From assembly GCA_016808115.1 (NCBI GenBank), contig JAEQBH010001518.1, positions 62,001 to 126,000 of the forward strand: a DNA stretch of 64,000 nt. Direction: 5' to 3'. Position numbers and translations under genes: made by a program. Source of the stretch: Tetrastigma voinierianum (taxonomy: Eukaryota; Streptophyta; Magnoliopsida; Vitales; Vitaceae). Below, in pieces: positions 25,258-37,432 of the stretch (its first letter is position 1; each line of letters begins with the position of its first letter). The notes beneath the pieces are model-generated. The model was given only the letters and a program-made list of their open reading frames with translations, searched no databases and had not been told where the DNA came from.

Positions 25258-26493
25258 AGCTCCATCATCTCCTAGTCTCTAATCATCACATCAGAGGACA
25301 TTGCTACTAATCGTCTTCGGCTAAAGCATCGGGCTACTATATTGTACTCCTCTTCCGGATGGTAATATATGATGCGCCTAATCCTTTAATAACTCTAACC
25401 ACTTCCACTGCCTCAAATTTAACTCTTTCTCGCAAGAAGTACTTCGAGACTCTTATGATCGGTGTAAATTCTACACTTTTCTCCCGTATAAGTAGTGTCG
25501 CCATACATTTTTAAAGCAAACACTACCACAATAACTCTAGCCATGAGGGATAATTTTGTCTATGTGGCTTCAACCGTCTGACGCATAAGCCACTACTTTC
25601 CCATCTTACATTAACACGCATCCTAAACCAATGCACAGCATCACTATACAAGGTATACTCTTTTCCCTGAGTAGGTCGGGCACAATACCGGTGCTTCAAC
25701 CAAAGATCCCTTTCAACTGTTCAAAACTATTCTGACATTTGTCTGTCCACTCAAACTTTATTCCTTTCCTGAGTAACTTGGTGAGCGGAGAAGCTATGAC
25801 AGAAAAACCTCTCACAAATCTTCTATAATAACTCGCTAAGCCTAATAAACTTCTCACCCCTGCTACATTTTGAGGTGATTTCAATCTCACAATTGCTTCA
25901 ATCTTAGCAGATCAACTTATACCCTCATACACATGGCCTAGGAATGAAACTCTTTAGCCAAAAATCACATTTGTCGAGTTTAGCATATAACTTCTTTCTC
26001 TAACGTCTCTAAGACTATTCTCAGTGTTGTTCATGTTCGTGCATCCTTAGAATACACCGTGATGTCATCAATAAAAAACCACAACAAATTGATCCACATA
26101 GTATCGGAAACCCCATTCATCAAACGATGAATGCCGGTGCATTAGTCAACCCAAATGGCATGACCAAAAACTCATAATGACCATATCGGTTCTAAATGCG
26201 CCTTCTGACATCTCCTTCCTTTACCTCAACTCGATAATACCTCGACGTTGTGTCTATCTTCTCGAAAAGACACCCGCTCCTTTCAACTCGATCAAAAGAT
26301 CTTCAATTCTAGCAAATGGTACTTGTTTTTCACCGTTTACCTTATTAATTCGCCGATAATCGATGCACATCCGTGAGTGCCATCTTTCTTTTTCACAATA
26401 AAACTGCACTTCAAGCGACACACACTGGCCTGATAAATCTTTATCTAAAAAGTTCTGCAATCGACTCTTTAACTCTTTCACCTCCATCGACAT
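25258..26493 (-). pseudogene. Reverse transcriptase and RNase H region, chromovirus B
   Basis: 26254-26493 carries CIDYRRINKVNGEKQVPF and IEDLLIELKGAGVFS, the fingers and start of the palm. The catalytic FIDDI is at about 26050-26080 in another frame. 25696-25890 carries SPQNVAGVRSLLGLASYYRR and RKGIKFEWTDKCQ, the connection to RNase H. RNase H debris continues to about 25400. Homopolymer-type frameshifts separate the parts. Confidence 0.85.
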
Positions 26494-28018
26494 CCCGGCA
26501 CGCTCGCCCCTGACATGCGGATTTCACCTCGGTACAATTTCTAGTGGCTAAGTCCACCTCTCTCTCAAGTGGAATACCCGTAACTCTTCAAAGGAATACT
26601 TCCGAAATTCCCTACTATCGGGATCTTTCTACATCAACTTGACCTCTCTTGAGTCAAGTATCAAAGCCAAGAATGTCTCACATCCTTTCCTCATAATTCT
26701 CCTATCTCGTATAGTGGAGATGACATTAGACATTACACTTTGGATCCAACGCTCTGTACTATTAATTTCATCCAAAGCATCTCAACACTACCGCCTTTTG
26801 TCCATTAATCCACGTATATCCTAAGTGCTTAGACAACCAATCCATTCCTATAATCAAGTCAAACTCTAGCGGGTAAGGTTATCAACCGAGAAACTCTCTT
26901 GTTTGTATAACAATGGGGCAATTTCTCGTATATTATTCACACTAACGCAGCCCCAAATCCGACTAGTTACATGCATGTCATATGCTAATTTCCTCATTGC
27001 AATTTCTCGTCAAATACATACCCATGCACACATATATGAATGAGTAGATCCAGATCAATCAATGCATGCATCTCTATATCATATAAAGTAAATATACCAG
27101 ATATAACCTCAAGAGCATTCTGATCCTCACGAGCCTTCATAGCATATGCTCGTGGCTGTGTTGTGGTGGCATAGATCGACCCATCGCTTCCTAAACTATG
27201 CCTCCGTCCTCTATATCGAGATGGGCCACTACGACTTCTACCACGATCGCGAGTCGAAGTGGTGTCAGCAATCTTCCTCCGCCACTTCCTTTGTCAGCTT
27301 CTATTATCCCCTAATCTCCTGTGGACACCAAATGTGCTTAAATGTTCAAGGCTTCCACACCTAAACACCCCGTCACTATCCCGCAAACTCCCAAATGTTC
27401 AGGCGGCAAATGGCGCATTCAAAGAATTTCTCCACGCCTAACCTAAGCACTCTAAATTGCATTCACGTGATACATCGACCTTGCCTCTACCTCGTGAGCT
27501 TTAACTATATTCGATCGAGCTAGAGATTCTCTAGTCTTTTTCCCGGTGAGGACGGCTCTAGAAAACTTCTTCTTTGAAATCTTCGCCGCTGCCAGTCTCT
27601 ACTTTCATTGCAAAATTGACCAACTGATAAAAATCCACCGTTGAGAGAAGTCATAGGTGCCAAATATCTCACGGAATCATGCAACCATCCTCAAATTGTC
27701 ACACTAAACATGCCTCTGAGGACCAATTCGATGCATATTTACTAAGATTTAAGCAATTCCTTTTTTCATATTCAGCCACCGATAAGTCTTTGCTTCAAAT
27801 TTAGGAACTGTTTCCACTTGGAATCCCTATACATCTCAGTAACATACTTTGTCCTGAACTCTTGGACGAAGAATTCCCATGTCAGGGGATTTGGAATCCT
27901 TAGACTTTTGAGTACTAGTTTCCACCAATCATATGCCTCACTTTGTAATAGTGAGACTGCACATGATACTTTCTGATCGGGAGGACATCTAACCTCTTCT
28001 AATACCCTTTCACTTTTT
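26494..28018 (-). pseudogene. Gag-protease part of chromovirus B, degenerate
   Basis: By position it should encode the end of gag, the CCHC knuckle and the protease. No clean frame longer than about 70 codons and no confident motif are left. Confidence 0.4.
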
Positions 28019-28255
28019 CTAACTAGAATTACACTTTCTCTGACTCTTCATACTCGACCCATGGAATTCCTGCACTCCGTGTCTTCTTCTGTCTATTGGG
28101 CTTTTTAGGGCGGTCGATCTATCTAAAACCGAGCCATGTCTTGCGATATTCTTAGCAAGGCCACGTAGGCTCATTAGGTACGATACTTCGAAGGTTGGCG
28201 ATAACCCTTGTTCCATTGGGTTGACACTCTCAGCAGCTTCTTCGGGACGATCCAT
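28019..28255 (-). pseudogene. Gag start, chromovirus B
   Basis: It opens MDRPEEAAESVNPMEQG about 110 bp inside the primer site, the position of gag in chromoviruses. The rest has no diagnostic motif and the frame soon leaves any gag-like register. Confidence 0.5.
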
Positions 28256-28363
28256 CTATACAAAACAGGGACATCCACATCAAGCTGACACATTTACTAC
28301 ACACGACTTTTCCTCATATATATTCTATTCCCGGGCGTCTAAACCTAGGTTTTCGAAATGACT

Positions 28364-28382
28364 AAACCTAGGCTCGATACCT
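28364..28382 (-). other. Primer-binding site of chromovirus B
   Basis: On - it reads GGTATCGAGCCTAGGTTT, one base short of the initiator-Met-tRNA site TGGTATCAGAGCCTAGGTTT. It lies 10 bp from the 5' LTR edge. Confidence 0.75.
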
Positions 28383-28392
28383 ACTAAAGCTA

Positions 28393-28519
28393 TGTGGCCT
28401 TGACTTCGGCATAGGATGTAGTGAAGTGCTACTTTCTTTTTTTAACTTATAACCTTTACACTTGCATATTTCATATAATATTAAACAATTACTTGTATTA
28501 TATTACCTTAGCAGGATTA

Positions 28520-28590
<71 letters not shown>

Positions 28591-30305
28591 AGCTCAGAGT
28601 ATATGGAAGTGTTTAACATTTACAATTACATTGTTTACAAAACTTCATATTCAAAATAGACCTAAGGTCTTCCAGTGGGAACCTATTGATGTGTGGCCTT
28701 TTTCTGCTGATGTGGATTGTCGGTCCTGCAGGCACCTCTTAAATATACAACGGATTAGTTATCCCCGTGCTAAGCCTGCGCTTAGTGTGGAATTAATACA
28801 TAAGATGACCTCTACTAGGTCGCACACTTCTATACAAATGCATATAACACATATAACGATTCTGAGATTCTTATCATTTCTCATATATATACTTATCATA
28901 ACCAGTTCTATTTCTTATCATCATCCATATACTTTTCATGTCATCTTGTATTTTACTTCTTGTTCTTGTAATTGTATACTATCATCACATAACATTGCTA
29001 TGCTTCTCATATTCTCTTCATATATTCTCTACCTTTCCTTTGCATATCTGTCATTTCTTTTTATGTTTCATATACATAAACCTTAAAGTAGATCACGAGG
29101 AAACCATGAGGGCGGCGTTGTATTCCTTTGTAGTGGCGATGAATTCCATGAGGGCGAGTATTTATAATCAACGTATGAAATAGTGGTCCTTTGAGGCGAA
29201 GTGTGATATCATGTACGAAGGTATCATCCTTTGTGCGAGCGGTGACCATCCATGAGGGCCCCGGAGCGGCGTGGTATATTATACTGGAAGGTATCATCAT
29301 TTATCGCAGAGGCGGTGATCATCCGCTGAGGGCCGGGCGTTGTGGTGGCCGCTCGGTACTAGTGATCCCAACGGATCTATGCCATCGGCCAGCGGGCGCG
29401 TCTCGGAAGCTTGTATCTTCGCAGACTTATTTTTTCCTAATAGGCATGCCCATCTATCCCTCTGAGGTTACAGCGGACAATCGATGTGTATTTTATCTCG
29501 GTATATCTCATGTTCCGGGTGGCATAACTGACCCGACCAGATCTAAATGGACTGACCTCGGTAAAAGGACCATAACTGGGTCTACAAAGATCCAAATCGA
29601 GAAATTCGAAAGCCTAACATCAAGTTCATTGATGTGGCTACAATTTATCAGAAGGACTTACTTCCAGATTCCCTTTATTTCTGACCTAAAAACTCGTTCT
29701 AAGGTCAGGCTACTGCATATGATCAAACATAAGGAATTTTCATGGTTGACACACTGTTAGACCTTATAAAACACATGTCTAGGATCCTTAAGAGAGCTCT
29801 TCTCAACTTATTCTGACAGAAATAGAGATTGGGAGTTTCCAAACCCAAGACATGTATCCATATTCCAAATTTAGTAGTTCATCCACATGTCTTGCTTAGC
29901 ACAACTTCTTCTTCTTTTCTTCTCTCTTATCTTTGTTCGTGTTGCTCTCCTTTTCTCCAAGACCAAAAATGAGATATTTATTTTAGTCTTATCCCTTTTA
30001 TTTCTCTTTCTAATCAAGGAGGAAATTTCCTCCTCTTTCATTCTAATACCTTGTCTCTTCCACAATTTTCATCCTTATTTCATTCTAATATCTTTCTTTT
30101 ATTACTCTTTGGTCCTTGACTCTTCTCTTGTTGCAAATCAATTTATGTTATTTTACAATAGCCTCTAATCTTCTTTATTATTTATATTAACTTATGCATA
30201 TTCCCCTACTTTTGTTTTATCTTTATTTTATTCAGGAAAAATATATTTTTACTTTATTATACGAAACATGTTATAAAGCGTAGGGTATAATTTGAGAATG
30301 ATACA
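28393..30305 (-). repeat. 5' LTR of chromovirus B, 1913 bp, internally deleted
   Basis: It is collinear with 20146-21265 and then, from about 29520, with 23010-23783. The tandem array and flanks (about 1.74 kb) are missing. It contains (TA)n at 28524-28588, which is short in the partner (20288-20302). The long + frame of 221 codons here is only LTR sequence read through this microsatellite. Confidence 0.85.
28524..28588. repeat. (TA)n microsatellite inside the 5' LTR of chromovirus B
   Basis: About 32 units. The partner LTR has only about 7 (20288-20302), so it expanded after insertion. Confidence 0.95.
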
Positions 30306-31384
30306 ATGCATGATGCCAATTCCATTACAATTATATAACGCATGCAAATATATAATAAATGCATATAATTATAATTTAAATCACCTTGACATGTGCTTTG
30401 AAATTATTTGGCGGGGCTGGTGTGCTCCAATCTGAGCAATTGACTTGGTACTCTCATTATTTTGTGAACCTTTATTTATATGGCCGATTAAAGCCCAGGG
30501 TTAGTTCTTGTTCACGTGATCTGATCATGGTTCACTTTGTGAACCGAATTTCTGACCATTTCGGAGCCACATACCGTCGCAATACGTTATTCAACAATTT
30601 CCAACTCAAACACCCAAAATTGTCCGTGCAGTGTCACGGACTGTCCAAATAATTTCAAAAAAAATTCCACATTTGATTTTGAAGTTTTGGGGCCGTCGGC
30701 TGTTCGTTCGATACCTCAAACCAATCGAAACATTATAAAACACTTAAATAAAGTGTAAAACCCAAGTAGAATGAAACCCCTACTTCACGGAGTTTGTCGA
30801 AAACTCCCAAAATCGGAGCCCATGCGTAGACCTCGTCGTGTCGAACAACTTTCCTTCTTGCTCCGAAGAATTTCGACGATCGGATTGCCCGAAAATCTAG
30901 AGAGAAGTCTCTCTCTCTCTCACTAGAACCAAATCTCCATGCCCATTGTAAGTCCCTCCCGTTTTTGGCTTCTTTTCTTGATATGTAGGAGATGACACTA
31001 TGCATCTTTTGTCCTATTATCATTTAAACAATTCCTAAAATGTCATCTATGTCCCCAAGTTTGGATTTTTGACATTTGACACTATCTCGGTCGTCCATTT
31101 CCGTCATTTCCCTACTCATGCAACTTATGGCCCATGAGTACGCTGCATATGTGACTTCGGCGCATCAAATATCGTTTTCACGACACCAGATACCGGTGCC
31201 TCGAAAAGCGATGTAAATCCGACTATCTCGGGTGACGAAATTGACGTGTTAACTTCGATTTCAAAGACATTTCGATGGTGAAATCCGTTTCGTCATCAGA
31301 GATCTAGAGAATAAATTTCGGATTTTTGACCGAAATTACGATTTTGCCTTTTTTCCAGAAATTGGAATTTTCTCGGGTCTTACA
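30306..31384 (-). repeat. 5' LTR of chromovirus A, inner (right) piece
   Basis: It continues 20145 after the insertion of B and aligns to 12486-13598. It ends GGGTCTTACA at 31384, followed by the target duplication CTTCG. Confidence 0.85.
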
Positions 31385-31777
31385 CTTCGACAACCGTCGA
31401 TTTTCTAGTGAGTGTTCACATCTCAAACCATCTTTTTATCGTTGGTTTGTTTTAGTGTTTTATGGTTGATTTATCTAAGTGGGATTGAGAAGGTTTTAGG
31501 TTTGCGTTTTCCTAGGTTTTTGTCCTTTGGTGGGATGTCGCAAAACCTCAGGGGTTTTCTTTTTATCTTTGGAGGTTTGTTTTATACAGGCGACTCACTG
31601 CTTTTGTCTTTTTTTATTTTTTTATTTGCATGTAGAATGACAAGAGGTTATGAAGGGTTTCCAGGCAATCGAAATTTGGGCATCGGTGACTCCTAGGAAG
31701 CTGCTATGAGCAATATAGTTGCTCGATGTCTATGGGGCGGGGTTGTCTGACTAGGTTCCTCTAGAAATCGGTTAGAG
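31385..31777 (+). other. Internal 3' region of the Tat element, upstream of the antisense ORF
   Basis: It continues 11621 after the insertion of A. A + frame from 31412 is rich in Phe and Leu and shows no family motif. It may be the leader or promoter side of the antisense ORF. Confidence 0.4.
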
Positions 31778-34133
31778 ATGTCAGACAGCCCAGCTACCTT
31801 AACTGTAGGGGAGGCAGATAACGCCATCTACTTTACCCTAGATCAGTTCATTGCAGGGCTTCACTTTCCCATCCCGTCGTTGGGGAAGCAGTTTTTGCAC
31901 TTTACCCGAGCACCTCCTACACTCATACATACGGATTTTTTTCGGATTCTAACAAGTTGTAGTGTGCTGAACTCTCTCTACCAGCTGGACATCTCACTAG
32001 TGGAGATATGTGTCATTCACACTTTGAAGCTTGGGATCGAGGCCTTTTGTCTATCCATTACAGTCCTAGGCTACAATTTGTAACGAGCTCCTGACTCCCA
32101 AGCGAGGCGAAGGGTTGTCTTGGTTAGGGGCCCGTGGCACGCAACGCTTGGCTCTTTAAGGCTCCCTTTTGATATGAATCAGTCCCTCTCATTCCTAGGT
32201 CTGTTTTAGTTTTTATGTAACTCATATTTGTTTAGGTCGTCTTCTTTATTGACATGCCTCCATTTTTTTTTTTTTTTGTGTGGTTCGCGGCGGGCGCATG
32301 GCGGCGGCTGGTCGAGCCTGGGTGGAAGGCAAGACTAGGGCGCTGACCGTGCGAGATCTGAGAGCATAACCACGAGCTCCTTACGTGCCGCGAGGAATCT
32401 GCGGGAGGCGGCGTTGCCACCATACATAGTGCTCGTTCTTCCCCGTCCACTGCTCGTCGAGCCCTTGAAAGGCGAGCATTTCATCCTCGCGGATCTCCTG
32501 AAGCTAATATCGGAGAGCTCTTTGCAAGTGGAATCCACTCCTGAACATCTTGTTCGACCAGGCTGCCTACCCTTGTCCGCGGAAGATCCCAAGCCTACCT
32601 AGTTACCTTTGGTCGGGCGAGATTCACAACCTGCCCCTTAGGAGGTGAAGAAAAAGAAAAAGAAGACTAGACAAGATAAGGTTGCTAGCGAGGGATTAGA
32701 GGGGTTTGTGGACTGGACGGATCTGATAGTTAGCGAGTTGGCTGAAGAAATTGAGGTTGAGATATCTAGCCTCACCGCTGGATTTGCTGCGCGGATGCAC
32801 AAATGAGCCTCCAACACTCAGGAGGAGACTACCCCTGGCTCTGAGGGTCCAAACGACAAACGCTTTACGCAGTCTGGTCTGCTGAGGGGGTTCAGATCAG
32901 CCCGATAGTGATTTCCGTGGATTCTCTAGAGCAAGCTCTTGGTGTCCTCCGTTTATGGGTGCGCAGGTGCCTCCGGTATGGAGGTGCGCCAGGTGCCTCC
33001 GGGAGGCTCGTGTATTCTTGGAGAATGGGAGCTTTTGCGAAGGCCTCCCATGATGTAAGGTTAAGCGAGGCCCTTCTGTAGAGAGAGCGGGTGGCCGGCG
33101 CCTTGGGCGATCATCGTATTCTTGGCTACTTTCTGGGGCCCGGAGGACGAGGCCACCGACAGTGATCTTTCGGCTCGCGTGTCGAAATCATTTTGGAGTG
33201 GAGCCGTACGTTAGCAGACGTGTCGTCACCTTGTCGAAAGTTGCCGGTTTGTGGAAAATGCAGCCCTTTCGATAGAGGATTCATACATGCACGCATGTGG
33301 CGGTCTCTGCCACCTCCCGACCTCGCGACCGGTGGTGGCTCGATGCGAGAATACTCCGTCCCTTCCCGTCTACGGATAGGGGTCGTATCGGTGTGTGGCG
33401 GAAGACGGGATGTATATCAACAATCACAACTGCAATGAGACGGTTGAGCTGGTATGGCCTGACTTCTAATGTTTGAGCACAGGTTTTGTGTTGTTATTTC
33501 CTCCTAATCTCTTTTTTGTAACAAGGCGTCACCGCCTTTCGGAACATGGCTCGCTAGCATAGGGAGCTTCAGGCTAGGTTGGAGGGACGTGGCTGCAGCT
33601 CTATCTTTGGGTGCACCACTTCCTTCGAGAAACGTGGGATACTAGAAGAATCTTTGAGCAAGGCCAAGTCCTAGTGTACACATTGGGAGCGAGACGGAGG
33701 GCCTGAGGAGAAGGCAGGAGTGCGAATAAAGAGAGAGACGAGGCTAAGAGGCTTAAGTTGCTGGCTCGGCGCAGCCGTGGCCCGGTGGCCTTAAAGAGGC
33801 AAAGTCATATGGTGACCTAGCTAGGGTCGGGATGTCTTTGGCGGTTCTGGGAGGAGCCTTCACAGGCGATGTGGATGAGGCCAGGTGTAAGGCTAAGGCT
33901 AAGGTTAGCCCGCTTGGAGGTTATGCGGACGTCTCTCATGTTGGAGATTGAGACGACCAAGGATGAGGTATCCTCTCTTCACTCACAAGTCGGCAAAGAC
34001 AAGGAGGCCATGGAGGAGGATTACCATAAGGCCCTGGTGGTCATTTTTGCCTACAGCTACGGATGTTGTGTTTTCAAACACAACATTTGTGGAGACCAAC
34101 CAGAGGTTCTCGTTAGTGTATACGATTCATGAC
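31778..34133 (+). pseudogene. Antisense extra ORF of the Tat element (Transposase_28-like), broken
   Basis: Coded opposite to gag-pol. 31778-32083 opens MSDSPATLTVGEADN and contains FTLDQFIAGLHFPIPS and LIHTDFFRILTSCSVLN, like the domain known as 'putative gypsy type transposon' (PF04195). 32642-32806 gives a Lys-rich run, then FVDWTDLIVSELAEE and SSLTAGFAARMHK, then a stop. 33869-34133 ends with a charged, coiled-coil-like part and VVIFAYSYGCCVFKHNICGD. Such antisense ORFs occur in Tat elements near the 3' LTR; their function is not established. Stops, frameshifts and stretches with no recognisable frame (for example 32810-33860) make this copy inactive. Confidence 0.75.
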
Positions 34134-34404
34134 ATTATCATGGGATTCTTTGTGACCTTGGCCCGAGGTGGCGGAGACACGAGGGAATGCTTAAGCCAGG
34201 GATCGGAGGCGATTCAATCCCTTATCTTTTCTCTTTCTTTTTGAAATTTTTGTAAGGGTCGGGTTTAGCCACAAACATACTTTTATAATCTGAATCTTAG
34301 TGGCACATTTAATGAAATATGATTTTTGGTACTCTTATGCACTAAACTTTTATTATTTCTTATCCTTTTTACGAATATCTGCTAGAATAGTTAATTCCTG
34401 TCAG

Positions 34405-34632
34405 AAAGCCACGAGGTTGGTTCTCTGAAAGTGTCAGTGGGCTTATAGCCATAAGTTTGGTCTTTTTGAAAGTGCCAGCAAGCTTAGAGCCACAAGTCTA
34501 ATCTTTTTAAAGTGCCAACAGGCTTAGAGCCACAAGTTTGGTCTTTTGAAAGTGCCAACAGGCTTAAAGCCACAAGTCTAGTCTTATGAAAGTGCCAGTA
34601 GACTTAGAGCCACAAGTTTGGTCTTATGAAAT
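34405..34632. repeat. Minisatellite, 40-bp unit, about 5 copies, in the Tat element
   Basis: Units beginning 'agtgccaacaggcttagagc' start near 34430, 34471, 34511, 34551 and 34591, each continuing 'cacaagtttggtctt'. It lies between the antisense ORF and the end of integrase, in the untranslated part. Confidence 0.85.
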
Positions 34633-34913
34633 GGAGGTTATTCCAAAATTAAAGGAAATAATGCCTTTCAAAAACACTTGATTGGTAATATTCCAAAGAT
34701 TGAAAGAAAATACTTTAAAGGACATTTTATTGATAACCCCCTTAAAGAAAACTGTAATAATACCTTTAGGTGCATAGCATTCCGTGCACAGACGCGGTGC
34801 GTTTAGTTTATTTAATGCGTGCGACCTTCAGCTGTATTCACGATCACGTATGGCCTCGATTTTGTTGGAATTTTAGGTCGTAGAAATTAATTTGTGTTTC
34901 GAGACGCCTGAGA

Positions 34914-35760
34914 CTAGGTTCCATTTCCGAATCTGCGTGGGTTTATATGTTTGTTGTATCGTTTGTCATCCTTTGTTGGTAAGATGCTTTGCTCATTATA
35001 CTTGGCCGCTTCCACGAAACTCGTCTGCCATATCTGGGTCATAGAGATAACCAGTGTGCGCGGAGTTCCAGGAACCTTAGTTCGGAGAATGGGCATCCCC
35101 ATTTATGTAGGAATAATGGCCTCCATACCATAAGTGAGTGCAAATGGTGATACTCCAGTCGGCCTCCAGCTAGTTGTTCTATAGGCCCAAAGGACTCCCG
35201 ATAGTTCGACCACCCATTTCCTCCTAGCTGAATGCAAACGCTTTTTTTCAAAGCCGTCAAATGAGTGTTTTTGGATGCTTCCGCCTGGCCATTGCTCTGC
35301 GGGTACCGCGGGGTTGAGTATAAGTTTCGGATTTTCAGCTCATGACAGAAGTTTCCGTATACTTTGTTGTCAAACTATGGTCCAATTCTGATCAACTAAG
35401 GTATTCCGAACCAACAGACGATATTCTTCCACATAAATTGGGTGACATCCCTTGTCTTTGATAGGCGAAGGCTCTGAACTCTGTAATTTGCTAAAGTAGT
35501 CAATGGCAACCAGCAACGAGCTTTCTAAGCGAGGTTGTAGGTGGTGGTCGACTATATAGATTCCCGCTATCACGAAGGGCGAAAAACGCTGTGTGAGCTA
35601 GGTCTTGAGCTAGCATCCTTGATATGGGAGCTTGCCACTGTCGCACTTTTTGACATAGGTGGTTGCGTCTGCTCTCATGTTTGGCCAATAATACCCTTGT
35701 GTATGGGCCTGGTGAGCTAAAGTTCTGCCGCCTGGATGGTTTCCGCATACCCTCTCATGA
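34914..35760 (-). pseudogene. Integrase of the Tat element, broken
   Basis: On - the region 35640-35760 reads HERVCGNHPGGRTLAHQAH and GYYWPNMRADATTYVKKC, the H2C2 zinc-binding part. 35039-35260 holds the end of the core around VVEL.GVLWAYRTT and GVSPFALTYGMEA in shifting frames. 34914-35102 holds MGMPILRTKVP and the C-terminal part to 'YNKHINPRRF'. This order and wording are typical of the Tat/Retand group. No continuous frame joins them. Confidence 0.82.
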
Positions 35761-35912
35761 AGTTCTACTATTATGTATTATCCCTGTTGAGCGGTGAGAC
35801 ACTTAAGATATGGCCTGTCTAAAGACCGTTTGTATAACTGCCTGTTTACTAAGGAAAATCGCACCGCCTAGACTTGGACCTTGTGGGCTTATTTCTATTG
35901 ATACGATAGCTC

Positions 35913-36500
35913 TCAGAGGCTCAAATAATGCAATAAATTCGACCCGAGAAGAGCTTGTTTATCTACGACTTCTTGATTTGCAATGACGATGTCGATGCAG
36001 TAATAGATTGGAAGGAATACGGTTTCTTTTATTGGGATGGACGTGGATACTGCTGCCAATGCATTAACCATTTCATTGGAGTCCCTCGGGATATGCTCAA
36101 GCTTCCAAGTTGCAAAATTCCCTAGTCGTTGCTTGACCAAGCCCATATACCTGGCCATACGCTGGTCTCGCTTTTCGTATTCTCCGTTTACCTGTCCTAT
36201 TACCAGTTGAGAGTCACTACGTATGAGGAGTCTCTCTAATGATACTAATTAAGCGAGATTGATCCTAGCTAGGATTGCTTCATACTTAGTCTCATTATTA
36301 GACACGGGGAAGTCTAATCGTATGGCTACTCTACCCTTTCCCAGTTGGGGCACCAGTTCATGAGCTAACCTAACATCGTTTGGCGAGAGGCTCCATCCAC
36401 ATTAAGGATCCACTAACCATTGTTATCATGGACCACATTTGGTTGGGGTAGTTCTGCTAGAAAATTTGCCAATACTTGCCCCTTTAATGCCTAGCGAGGT
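35913..36500 (-). pseudogene. RNase H (second, archaeal-type) region of the Tat element
   Basis: 36440-36492 on - reads ALKGQVLANFLAELPQP, the usual entry to the additional RNase H of Tat elements. 35913-36158 reads MARYMGLVKQRLGNF, EHIPRDSNEMVNALAAVS and FLPIYYC, its C-terminal part. The middle is out of frame. Confidence 0.8.
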
Positions 36501-37075
36501 TTATACTGGATACCGAACTCACTTAGCTCGATTGCCCACCGGGCCATCCTCCTTAATAGGTTAGGCTTGTGTATAGTGTTTCGCAAAGGGAGATTGGTCA
36601 GCACGACGGTAGGGTGTGCCTGAAAGTAGGGGCGAAGCTTCTTGGCTGCCACATGTAGGGCCAATGCTACTTGTTTTAGACGGGTCTATCGAGTTTCTAC
36701 CTCTGCCATGGCTTTGCTTACGAAGAATATCGGTCTCTGTTTTCGGTTTTCGTCTTCTTTGAACAAACCTATGTTTACCGAGACCTCTGACACTACTAGG
36801 TAAAATATATAGTGTATCTCCTGCCCTTGTGCTAGCTAGGATTGGTGGTTTGGTAAGATAATAGCCATGAGAGCTTGGTCACACTCCTCATTCCAACCGG
36901 CCCCTTTGGCTCCCTTTAGGGTGGTGAAAAATGGGTTTAACCGGTCTATGAAGCGGGATATAAACTACCCGAGAGCTACCAACCGGCCGGTTAGTTACTG
37001 AACCCCCTTTTTAGAGGTAGGAGTCTGGGTGTCCATTATTGTTTTAAGTTGAATGGGGTTGGCCTCAATCCCTCT

Positions 37076-37432
37076 TTAGGTAACCATAAATCCTAAGAAC
37101 TTACTTGCATTGACTTCGAACGTACATTTCAAAGGGTTGTGTTTCATGTCATACCTTCGTAGTAGCTCAAAGGCTTCTTGTAGATGCTTGGCGTGGTCAA
37201 AGTGTTCTTTGGATTTTACTAGCATGTCATCGATATGGGCTTCTATGGTGTTACCCAACAACGGTCGAAAAATCTTAGTCACCAACCTTTGGTAAGTTGC
37301 CCCGACATTCTTTAGACTAAAGGGCATCACATTATAGCAATACAACTTGTGCGGGGTGATGAAGATCGTTTTCTCTAAGTCAGGTGGGTGCATGGGAATT
37401 TGATGATATCCGAGAGAAGAGTGTCGAAGCAA
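37076..37432 (-). pseudogene. Reverse transcriptase of the Tat element
   Basis: This is the best kept part of the element: LGYHQIPMHPPDLEKTIFI, KLYCYNVMPFSLKNVGATYQ, a catalytic site read as HIDDMLVKSKE (usually YIDD) and LNPLKC.F-like NPLKCTFEVNASKFLGFMV. That spans palm motifs B to E of Gypsy RT. The first active-site Asp is lost upstream where the frame breaks (37433 on). 36500-37075 carries the rest of RT and the first RNase H in broken frames. Confidence 0.88.

Larger units (their letters stand above)
20146..30305 (-). mobile_element. Chromovirus B (Gypsy, Tekay-like), inserted in the 5' LTR of A
   Basis: The 3' LTR is 20146-23783 and the 5' LTR is 28393-30305. Ends on + are TGTGACGCCCC and GATACA or GTTACA. 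The target duplication ATGCA is exact (20141-20145 and 30306-30310). The - strand order is gag, RT, RNase H, integrase, chromodomain. A PPT (TTTTTAAGGGGAGAGT on -) lies at 23784-23799. An initiator-Met primer site lies at 28364-28382. The 5' LTR is 1.7 kb shorter than the 3' LTR because it lacks the tandem array. Confidence 0.87.
11622..31384 (-). mobile_element. Chromovirus A (Gypsy), inserted in the Tat element
   Basis: The 3' LTR is 11622-13598 (1977 bp). The 5' LTR is about 19293-20145 plus 30311-31384, split by chromovirus B. Ends on + are TGTGACGCCCC and GGGTCTTACA. The target duplication CTTCG is exact (11617-11621 and 31385-31389). On - the order is gag, (protease), RT, RNase H, integrase, chromodomain-like end. 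A PPT (TTTAGGAGGAGAA on -) lies at 13599-13612 and an initiator-Met-tRNA type primer site at 19274-19292. Long LTRs with a chromodomain suggest the Tekay/Del group. The coding part is heavily mutated. Confidence 0.87.

Noticed and set aside
28421..29086. 221-codon + frame with a long Tyr-Ile run
   Set aside because: The run is the (TA)n microsatellite in the 5' LTR of chromovirus B; the rest is LTR sequence shared with 20200-20760.
29191..29760. 189-codon + frame
   Set aside because: Lies wholly in the 5' LTR of chromovirus B and is not open in the partner LTR.
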